Position numbers and translations under genes: made by a program. Under the pieces are notes generated by a model. That model made no database searches. It saw nothing but the letters and a program-made list of their open reading frames with translations, and was not told the DNA's origin. Positions 9,297-17,500 of a stretch of DNA of 64,000 nt are shown one piece after another. Location: assembly GCF_024498195.1 (NCBI RefSeq), contig NZ_CP101824.1, positions 3,224,001-3,288,000 on the forward strand, read 5' to 3'. The first letter of the stretch is position 1; each line of letters begins with the position of its first letter. The stretch is from Halovivax cerinus (lineage in GTDB: Archaea; Halobacteriota; Halobacteria; Halobacteriales; Natrialbaceae).

Positions 9297-10030
9297 TCGA
9301 TCGGACGTCAGGACACGACGACCGCGGCGTGACCGAACTCGTCGGCTTCGTCATCATCTTCGGGATCATCATCAGCTCCGTCGGCATCCTGTACATGACG
9401 GGCTTCAGCGCGATGGGTGACGTCCAGGATCACGAACAGACGCGCAACGCCGAACGGGCGATGGACGCCCTCGGGGAGAATTTGAACGACGTGGTCCGGT
9501 CCGAGGGGGTAACGTATCGCGCCGGCGAACTGAGCCTCCGGTCGGGGACGATCTCGTCGAATTCGACGGGGACGTGGGTCAACGTCTCGGTGGACGGTCA
9601 GAACAACCCCGTGGCGACCGCGAACGGGACGTTCAGCTACGAGTCCGGGGAGACTACGCTCTACTACGAAGGCGGAGCCATCACGAGGGATACAGCGGCC
9701 GGTGGATGGCCGATCAGCGATCCCCCGATCCGCTGTCGCTCGGACACCGCCATCGTTTCGCTGGTCGACCTCCAGGTCGACGAATCGTCAGTCACCGCCG
9801 ACGGAACGCGTCGAATCACAGCTACACAGACGGGAACGAGTGTCGAGACCTTCGACGACGAGACTGTCGAACTCGAAATCAATTCGCCCCGCGAAGGTGC
9901 ATGGCAGCGGTCGCTAACGAACGCAGGGTGGACGGACGAAGGAAGCGGACAATTCTCGTGCGATCCAAGCGATTCAGCTGGCGACGAGGTCATCGTCCGA
10001 ACGACGGCGGTACAGATCGATTACAGTTAA
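9293..10030 (+). CDS. Large pilin-like secreted protein 5 of the pilus operon
   Basis: A 245-residue protein overlapping the previous gene by ATGA. The N-terminus has DDRGVTELVGFVIIFGIIISSVG, very close to archaeal class III signal peptides of the DRAVSPVIG kind, with a hydrophobic helix at residues about 13-35. The extracellular part has at least five N-x-S/T sequons, two Cys and beta-rich composition, fitting a glycosylated pilus subunit. It is the last gene of the operon and abuts the 3' end of the chemotaxis operon on the other strand (20 bases between stops). Confidence 0.7.
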   Translation: MIDRTSGHDDRGVTELVGFVIIFGIIISSVGILYMTGFSAMGDVQDHEQTRNAERAMDALGENLNDVVRSEGVTYRAGELSLRSGTISSNSTGTWVNVSVDGQNNPVATANGTFSYESGETTLYYEGGAITRDTAAGGWPISDPPIRCRSDTAIVSLVDLQVDESSVTADGTRRITATQTGTSVETFDDETVELEINSPREGAWQRSLTNAGWTDEGSGQFSCDPSDSAGDEVIVRTTAVQIDYS

Positions 10031-10049
10031 TCGACCCGCCCGATCTCGA

Positions 10050-11180
10050 TCAGGCGTCCCAGTCGCCGGTCAACATCACTCGGAGACCGGCTCGTTTCGC
10101 CAGCGCCTGAACCCGTTCTGCCCGATCATCGACGGACCCCTCCGTGTTGACGTACAGGTCGTTGGGTAACTGGCGATAGGCCGCCCACCGCTCACCCGAC
10201 GCGTCGCAGGGCTCAGTGGCGAGGACGTCTGGGCCGTCATCCGGTCCCCACGGGATCCGAATCCCCCGGAGACCCCGTTCGAAGAAGTACGTCGCCGCCT
10301 CGGCGAGCGCGCCCGCCGACGTGGAGTGGCCGACGGCGCCAACCGAACCGCGGTCGTTGAACACGCGAACGACGAACTCCCCGCGGCGGTCCGTCTCGGG
10401 TTCGACGTCGGCGGGTAGCTCGACTGCGTCGGTGCCGACATCGGTCGAATCGCTACCGTCGGTCGACTCGTTCGACACCAGTTCCTGCGCGGTCGATGAC
10501 CCTTCCCGGGGGGAGTCAGACGACGCCTCATCTGTCGACAACAGATGTTCAGACGACGCGGCAGACCGGTCGGTCGTCGTATCGATCCCACCGAGAAACT
10601 GACCGAGCGCGTCGTCGTCGATCTCCGGTGTCGACCCGAGCGATTCCGCGAGCACCGATTCGATCGACGAGACAAGTTCGGCTCGCGAGACGGTGAGCCG
10701 TCGACGACGGAGGCGTTCTGCGGAGAGGTCGCGACAGTGATCAGCCACAGCTGACCGCGAGAAGAGTCCGAGCACCCGTTCGTGGTCGAGAAGGCCCTCG
10801 TGATCGAGGAGGAGATGATCGTCACCGTCACCGACGACGAAGACGAACCGACGTCCGTTGGTGTAGATCGCTCGATCGATTCCGGATCGAGACACGGCCT
10901 GTCCGAGCGCGCGGACCCGGTCCGACGACAACGAGGTATCCGCCGACTCACAGGCGGCGACGAGCGCCGGCGTTGGCGGTGTGGTATCGAGCGCGGCGAC
11001 CAGATCGTACTCGACCGATCCGATAGAACCGGCCGGTTCGAACGTGTCGACGGTCCAGCCGAGATGTGCGAGTAGCGGCCTGAGAACCCACGCAGCGGTC
11101 TCCGAGCGCGTTCTCGGTGGGGCCGACTCGAGTACCTCGGCGAGGCGTCCGACGTACACGTCCAGTTCGAGTTCCGCCAT
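10050..11180 (-). CDS. Protein with degenerate type I restriction HsdR_N-like domain, last gene of che operon
   Basis: A 376-residue cytoplasmic protein. Residues about 20-150 resemble the N-terminal nuclease domain of type I restriction R subunits (PLLAHLGW near 33, VEYDLV near 55, then a segment where an E-x-K would be expected but ACES occurs), so the nuclease is probably dead. A Ser/Asp-rich linker spans about 210-275 and a separate C-terminal domain about 280-376. The start at 11180 is chosen because the family-like sequence begins there; upstream residues are Arg/Gly-rich and overlap cheR. It lies immediately after cheR on the same strand, so it probably belongs to the chemotaxis transcript. 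The role is unknown. Confidence 0.62.
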   Translation of the reverse strand: MAELELDVYVGRLAEVLESAPPRTRSETAAWVLRPLLAHLGWTVDTFEPAGSIGSVEYDLVAALDTTPPTPALVAACESADTSLSSDRVRALGQAVSRSGIDRAIYTNGRRFVFVVGDGDDHLLLDHEGLLDHERVLGLFSRSAVADHCRDLSAERLRRRRLTVSRAELVSSIESVLAESLGSTPEIDDDALGQFLGGIDTTTDRSAASSEHLLSTDEASSDSPREGSSTAQELVSNESTDGSDSTDVGTDAVELPADVEPETDRRGEFVVRVFNDRGSVGAVGHSTSAGALAEAATYFFERGLRGIRIPWGPDDGPDVLATEPCDASGERWAAYRQLPNDLYVNTEGSVDDRAERVQALAKRAGLRVMLTGDWDA

Positions 11181-11274
11181 CGATTCGTATTCGGGAGAGC
11201 CGCCACATGTACTTCCCGGCTCGTGACCCGGTCCCCTGAGCCCGCGCCGACGCCCGCCGCCTGTCTTACCCAGA

Positions 11275-12105
11275 TCACGGGGGGTTTCTGGCCGCCGCGT
11301 CAGCACCGGCGAGCCGGTAGATCCGCAGGCGACCTTCGTGAATGCTAAAGCGTGACTTGAGTTCGGGCGGAATCGTCTCTGCCTTTCCGATGACGAGGTA
11401 TCCGTCAGGCTGCATCGATTCGCCGATCGTTTCGAGGATCGGCGCTTTGTAGGCGGGATCGATGTAGATAAACAGGTTCCGACAGACGACGAGATCGAAT
11501 CCTGATTTCGAATCGTCGTTGATCAGATCGTGTCGTTGAAACGTGACCTGCCGTTTGACACGGTCTGTGAGAGAAACTGCGTCGTCCCGACCGGTTACGT
11601 AGTCGTCGTAGTCGTCCAGAAACGATAACTGGGCATCGATGTCCGTCGTCTTCGAACGTTCGTACACGCCCGCGCGGGCGGTCGCCAGTGCGGACTCACT
11701 GATGTCCGTCCCGAGGATGTAGAGGTCGGATTCGTCGATACGGGGATCCGCGTGAGCCAGCATCGAAATCGAGTACGTCTCGCGGCCGTCCGCACAGGCG
11801 GCAGACCAGACGTGAACGGAGCCCGGCGTCGACGAGAGCGTTGCAAGCACCTCGCGAATACCCTCCCAGACGTCGGGATTTCTGAAAAAGCCGGTGACGT
11901 TGATCGAGAGCGAGTCCAGTATTGCGGCCTGTTCGTCGGCGTCCTCGCGGAGCAACTCGAAGTACGCGTCGTATCCGTCGCTGTCCGTTCGCCTGATCCG
12001 CGACGAAATCCGCCGGTCGAGGTAGCTATCGTTGTAATGACTGGTCGCAAAATCGAGTTCGTCCTCGACGAAGGAACAGATCTCTTCGAACCCGTCCTCG
12101 GTCAC
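11275..12105 (-). CDS. cheR: Chemotaxis protein methyltransferase CheR
   Basis: A 276-residue S-adenosylmethionine-dependent methyltransferase that adds methyl groups to glutamates of chemotaxis transducers, counteracting CheB. Visible features are the N-terminal helical domain, the ITGFFR-type element (NVTGFFRNP near residue 70), the SAM-binding WSAACADGRETYS segment near 99, and NLFIYID near 212. The GTG start overlaps the TGA of cheD, indicating coupling. Length is normal for the family. Confidence 0.93.
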   Translation of the reverse strand: MTEDGFEEICSFVEDELDFATSHYNDSYLDRRISSRIRRTDSDGYDAYFELLREDADEQAAILDSLSINVTGFFRNPDVWEGIREVLATLSSTPGSVHVWSAACADGRETYSISMLAHADPRIDESDLYILGTDISESALATARAGVYERSKTTDIDAQLSFLDDYDDYVTGRDDAVSLTDRVKRQVTFQRHDLINDDSKSGFDLVVCRNLFIYIDPAYKAPILETIGESMQPDGYLVIGKAETIPPELKSRFSIHEGRLRIYRLAGADAAARNPP

Positions 12106-12614
12106 AGTTCCGTCACTCCGATTTCTTCGTTGCCTTTGATGCGGAGCGTCCCGGTGCCCGGGGTGAATTCGACCGTCCGTCCGTGACTGCCACCCACGTC
12201 TTCGTCCACGAGCGGGACGCCAAGTTTCTCCAGTTCCTCGCGGGCGGCGACGGCGTTGCGCTCTCCGACGCCCTCGCCGAAACTCTCGAATTGAAACATA
12301 TCACTTCCGCCGGCGATCTTCGCCTCCACGTCGGTGTACGTCGCCCCTCGTTCGACCATCCGACGGAGCAAGGCACGAATGGCCGTGTCGACGTACTTCC
12401 CGGGTTTCATATCGCTGTTTTCCGCGGCGTCACCGTCCGGGAGCATCGTGTGGGCGAGCCCGCCGATACTGCTTCCGGGATCGTACAGCGCGATCGCGAG
12501 ACACGATCCGAGGCCGTAGGACTTCAGGGTATCGTCCCCGGACGAGACCGCGAGTTCGGAGATGCCAACCTGGACGGATTCGGGTGCGCCAGGTTCGCTA
12601 CCGTAGGTCTTCAT
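12102..12614 (-). CDS. cheD: Chemoreceptor glutamine deamidase CheD
   Basis: A 170-residue protein that deamidates glutamines of chemotaxis transducers to glutamates and, in other systems, binds CheC to regulate adaptation. The catalytic Cys (GLGSC, residue 38) and His (residue 55 in LAHTMLP) are present. Its stop overlaps the cheR start, and its own ATG overlaps the stop of the double CheC gene. Confidence 0.93.
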   Translation of the reverse strand: MKTYGSEPGAPESVQVGISELAVSSGDDTLKSYGLGSCLAIALYDPGSSIGGLAHTMLPDGDAAENSDMKPGKYVDTAIRALLRRMVERGATYTDVEAKIAGGSDMFQFESFGEGVGERNAVAAREELEKLGVPLVDEDVGGSHGRTVEFTPGTGTLRIKGNEEIGVTEL

Positions 12615-13852
12615 GTTCCCTCGATGTCGCCAAATTCGGCGGTCGTCGGCGTCTCGTCGATCTTGCTCACGTCCAGGTCGTTGAGCGCCCGTTCGAGATC
12701 GGACTCGTCGGGGATCGCGTAGACTTCACAGTCGAACTCGCGACCGTCGGCGACGACGGTCGTATCGAAGACGAACGCGTAATCTTGGTCCTCCCCGAGT
12801 TGAATTACGATGGGGTCGACCGCTGCGGCACCGATGTCGTGGATGAACTCGGGTGTCGAGTGATCGATGGTCGTGTCGAGGACGTTCGCCCAGCCGTCCA
12901 GGAAGCCACTCGCCATGATGTTTCCGAGTTCCTTGATAGCGCTTTTATCCATCTCCGTGAACTCGTCCGGGGAGCTTCCGGTATCCGTCGGCACCATCGC
13001 GTCGACGATTTCGCTGGCCGACGCTTCGTCGAACAGGAAGAGCAAGTACCCACTCGGTGTCCCGTCGAACTCGAAGGCGACGCCGACCAGGCGCTGGTTT
13101 GCGACCTCCTGTGGAATGGCTTCGAGCGAGACGAAGTTCAGCCTCCGGATCTCGACCGTCGTCTCGATACCAGTGAGGGTCGTGGCCGTCTTCGCGACTT
13201 CTTCGGCCCCCTGCTCTGCCATGCGGTCGAATCCCTCGAGCTTGTCGTACTCGATGCCCTCGTTCGTGCGAAGGCGTTCGAGCAACACCGCCATCGAGTC
13301 GTGCTCGGGAAAGAGGTAGTGACGGAACCCCGTTTCGGCACCGACCGCTTCGATGTGGCTCTGGAAGACCAGCGCCAGGTCGTCGGCCTCGGGAGCCGCC
13401 TCGACGTCGCCGAAGAAGTCCGCCGACGACGTCCCGCTCGCGTACTCGGGCGTGGAAACGTCGATGGCCGTCTCCAGGACGTCAGCCCAGCCGTCGACGA
13501 ACCCGTTGTTCATGATCTGGCCGAGTTCGGTCACCGCAGACTGACTCAATTCGTCACCGAGACCGACCTCGGTATCGGGAAGCAACGCATCGATTATCGT
13601 CTCGGCACTCCCTCGATCGAACACGAGGATGGAGTGGCCGTCGATGCCGCCCGAGAGTTCGACGCGTACGCCGACGTTCTGCGTCTCGTCGTCGAAATCG
13701 TGACGGATCTCGGTGCCGCGCATGAAGTTGAGTTTGGTCACGCCCACGTGCGTGTCCACACCTGTCATCTGTGTCAATCGCCCCGCTGCCAGGCCCGCAC
13801 CCTCTTGAGCCATGCGGTAGAACGTTCCCAGCGCGTTGACGTCCAGTTTCAT
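12611..13852 (-). CDS. cheC: Double-length CheC-family phosphatase
   Basis: A 413-residue CheC-family protein made of two consecutive CheC units. Each unit has the conserved Glu/Asn-containing helix: SAVTELGQIMNNGFVDGW near residue 105 and AIKELGNIMASGFLDGW near 310. CheC proteins dephosphorylate CheY-P and bind CheD. The usual CheC is about 200 residues with two such helices; here the two halves are each about 200 residues, with the first helix of each (near 5-20 and 210-225) less well conserved. Overlaps cheD at one end and the single CheC gene at the other. Confidence 0.85.
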   Translation of the reverse strand: MKLDVNALGTFYRMAQEGAGLAAGRLTQMTGVDTHVGVTKLNFMRGTEIRHDFDDETQNVGVRVELSGGIDGHSILVFDRGSAETIIDALLPDTEVGLGDELSQSAVTELGQIMNNGFVDGWADVLETAIDVSTPEYASGTSSADFFGDVEAAPEADDLALVFQSHIEAVGAETGFRHYLFPEHDSMAVLLERLRTNEGIEYDKLEGFDRMAEQGAEEVAKTATTLTGIETTVEIRRLNFVSLEAIPQEVANQRLVGVAFEFDGTPSGYLLFLFDEASASEIVDAMVPTDTGSSPDEFTEMDKSAIKELGNIMASGFLDGWANVLDTTIDHSTPEFIHDIGAAAVDPIVIQLGEDQDYAFVFDTTVVADGREFDCEVYAIPDESDLERALNDLDVSKIDETPTTAEFGDIEGT

Positions 13853-14454
13853 GCAGTTTGGGGTTCGATGGCGTTGACCATCCCGACGAACTCCTCTAAG
13901 TCCGGAAACGCGTAGATCTCCGCCTCGATCTGGTAACTCGGAACGGAGAGCTCGGAGTCGAAGAAGAGCGCGAGGTCGTCGCCACCCAGCCCTGCTGTAC
14001 GAACGACGATGTCGCCAGCCGGCGCGTACACCAGCTGCGGCGCGGCGGTGTCGATCGCTCGACCGAGTACGTCAGCCCAGCCGTCGATGAACCCTGAGGC
14101 CATCATGTTGCCCATCTCTTCGACGGCACTCCGTGCCATCTTACCGGAGACGTTGCCCATGTCGTCGACGACGTCCCTGAGCATGAGTGCGGTTATCTTC
14201 TTCGCGCTGGCCTCTGGGAACAGGATCAGGATGTGTCCGTGGGGCTCGTCGAGGAGCCTGACGCGAACACCGACGCGCTTGCCCGCGTCGAGTTGTGATT
14301 TGATATCCTGGACGTCGATGAAGTTCGTCTTCGTCACCTCCATGCGGGCGTCTTCGCCCGTGAGCTTTCCCATGTTGTCGGCGACGCCGTTCGTCCCGAC
14401 TTTCGCCATCTCGTTTATGAAACTCAGCTTTCGAATGTCTACTTGTAGCGTCAT
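13849..14454 (-). CDS. cheC: CheC-family CheY-P phosphatase (single)
   Basis: A 201-residue CheC protein with one well-conserved active helix, SAVEEMGNMMASGFIDGW, near residue 110 and a second degenerate one near the N-terminus (INEMAKVGTNGVADNMG). It would remove phosphate from CheY. It overlaps the double CheC gene by ATGA, giving three CheC units encoded back to back. A 46-base gap separates it from cheA. Confidence 0.88.
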   Translation of the reverse strand: MTLQVDIRKLSFINEMAKVGTNGVADNMGKLTGEDARMEVTKTNFIDVQDIKSQLDAGKRVGVRVRLLDEPHGHILILFPEASAKKITALMLRDVVDDMGNVSGKMARSAVEEMGNMMASGFIDGWADVLGRAIDTAAPQLVYAPAGDIVVRTAGLGGDDLALFFDSELSVPSYQIEAEIYAFPDLEEFVGMVNAIEPQTA

Positions 14455-14500
14455 GATTACTCGTGCCTCCGGGACCGGGTATCGTGGATTTCGTTCATTG

Positions 14501-17500
14501 TTACAGGGTACTCACGTCGAGGATAGTAATAACTTCCCCCCGACCGCGGACCGTCGCTCCGCTGATTCCGGGAATGTTCCGCATGAATCCTTCGAACGGC
14601 TTGACGACGACCTCACGACGGGTGTGGACGACGTCGCACTCCAGCGCGACCGATCTGACATCGTCACGGACGCGAACGAGCATTCCGTCGGAATCCGTCG
14701 ACGACGTCGAAGCCGCCTCGAGGGCGTCGTCGAGTCGGACGACCGGGACGCTCTCTTCGTCCGTCTCGTAGACGAGTTCGCCCCCCGTGTCGCGGACGTT
14801 CGCGACGTCTCCAACTTCCCTGACGACGTCGACCGGAATTCCGAACTGCTCGCCACCCGCTTCGACGAAGAGCACGTCGTCGACGGCGACGCTCACCGGA
14901 AGGGTCATCGTGACTGTCGTCCCGTCTCCGGGTTCGCTCTGGATCGAGACGGAACCGTTCAGTTCGTCGACCGTTCTGCGAACGACGTCCATCCCGACGC
15001 CGCGCCCGCTGACGTCTGTCACCTCGTCCGCCGTCGAGAGTCCGGAGTGGAAGACGAGGTCGTACGCCTCATCGTCGGAGAGTTCGTCGGCCTCCTCCCG
15101 ACTGAGGATGTCGGCTTCGACCGCCTCGTCCCGGAGCCGATCGGCGTCGATGCCGCGACCGTCGTCGGATATTTCGATCCGAACCCGGTTCTGTGCGCGC
15201 TCCGCCGAAAGGTCGATCGTCCCCTCGGTCGGTTTGTCGGCCGCCTCGCGCGTCGTCTCGTCTTCGATACCGTGGTCGACCGCGTTTCGAACGAGGTGGA
15301 TCAACGGATCTCCGATCCGGTCCAAGACGCCGCGATCGAGTTCGACGTCAGCGCTCGACTGATCGAACGCGACGGACTTGTCCTGGTCCCGAGCCAGGTC
15401 TCGGACGACGCGCGGGAGTCGATTCGTCACGGTCTGCAGCGGGACGAGTCGGACGTCCATAACCGTCTCCTGGAGTTCAGCAGTGAAGTCCTCGAGATCG
15501 TCGAGTTCACGCTCTAGGGACTCGTAGGGTTCGCGCCGATCGACGGCCGATCGGAGCCGAACCCGGGAGGTGACGAGCCCCTCGACGAGTTGTAAGAGCG
15601 TGTCGACCTGCTCGCGATCGACGCGAACCGACTGGGCGTGTGGATCGAGTTCCGTATCCGTATCCACGGTCGCTTCAGTCGGAACGGTGATATCCGGTGT
15701 GACCATCTCGGGGAGACCAGCGAGCACTTCGTCCGCGGGGTCTGCGTCCTCGAAATCCGTGCCGGTCGTGTCCACCGACATTCCATCCGCGTCCACCGAC
15801 GACGTATCGGTCCGATCCGCCCCCTCGGACGGACCGAACGTGCCGGCAGAATCGAAGTCGGTCTCGCTATCGGGATCCGTCGTGGGTGGATCGGTGTGGA
15901 AGTCGTCTCCGTCGAACTCGTCTCCCTCAGTTGCAACACGGTCGGTCGATACGTCCCCGGAGTCGAGAACGCCACCGTCGAAGTCGGAACCGACGACCTC
16001 CTCGAACGACTCGATAGCATCCGCATCGAAGTCCACCGCATCGTCCTCGAACGACTCGGAAGCGTCCGCGTCGAAGCCCACCGCATCGTCCTCGAACGAC
16101 TCGGAAGCGTCCGCGTCGAAGTCCACCGCATCGTCCTCGAACGACTCGGAGGCGTCCGCGTCGAAGTCCACCGCATCGTCCTCGAACGACTCGGAGGCGT
16201 CCGCGTCGAAGTCCACCGCATCGTCCTCGAACGACTCGGAAGCGTCCGCGTCGAACGCATCCGAATCGTGGTCCGAGTACGACGTGGGAGCAGTTCCGGA
16301 ATACGGATCAACGTCATCACCGAACGCCGAGTCGGCCTCATCGGTGTCGACGGATCCATCCGTGGGAGAGCGTTCGTCGTCGGGATCAGCGACCGCGGAG
16401 GCTTCGACCGGACTCGCCTCGTCACCCACGTCGGCGGGTTCGCCGTCAGATGCGGCAACCGATTCGTCGGACTCGACATCGACGGCAGAATCGTCGGTCT
16501 GGCTCGCATGCGCGGCCTCGGTCGACTGGTCCGTCGATTCGTCGCCCGTCACCGTGAGATCGTCGAGACCACTCGAGAGATCGAACGCCGGTGGCTCGTC
16601 GCCCGACGCGACCCCCTGAGACCCGGTCTCGGCTCCGGGAGTACCACTCCCCACAGCACCCGACTCCTCCTCCGGTGGGACCGCTTCGGACGTATCCGGC
16701 TCGGCAGGTGAATCACCCTCGTCGATATCGAGTCCATCTTCGAAGGGATCGTCTCCATAGGCGGTCGCTCCATCGGTCGGTTCATCGCTCGCTTCGGTGG
16801 ATTCTGCCGGTTCAGCATCGGCAATCGATCCGGAGTCGCCTGCCGTCACACTGTCGTCCGCTGAGTCGGCACCCAGATCGGCTTCGGCTTCCGCCACATC
16901 CTCTGCTGAGTCGGCCTCCAGGTCGACCTCGGCCTCCGCCGCATCCTCCGCTGAGTCGGCTCCCAGATCGACCTCGGCCTCCGCCGCATCCTCCGCTGAG
17001 TCGGCTCCCAGATCGACCTCGGCCTCCGCTGTATCTTCCGATGGGTCGGCCTCCAAGTCGACCTCGGTCTCCGCCGCATCCTCCGCTGAGTCGGCACCCA
17101 GATCGGCTTCGGCCTCCGCCGCATCCTCAGCTGAGTCGGCTTCAATATCGACCTCGGCCCCCGCCGTATCCTCACCTGGGTCGGCACCCAGATCGACCTC
17201 GGCCTCCGCCGCATCCTCCGCTGAGTCGGCTCCAAGATCGGCTTCGGCTTCCGCCACATCCTCCGCTGAATCGGCCTCCAGGTCGACCTCGGCCTCCGCC
17301 GTATCGGTTCGCTCGTCGACGGCGCTACCGGAGTCGCCGAAGGCATCTGCAGGGTCGGTTTCCGTTACACCGTCCGCCTCTGCGTCGGCGGACGATGATT
17401 CTCCATCGATCGACCCACCACCGAACAGTTCGTCCGCGAAGGCGGACGATTCGGACGGTTGGGAGTCTGTCGCGTCGCCAGTCGGTTCGTCGGCCGGCGT

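Noticed and set aside
16850-17299. Regular repeats considered as a possible CRISPR array
   Set aside because: Units are contiguous, in frame and coding, with no unique spacers; no cas genes in the window.
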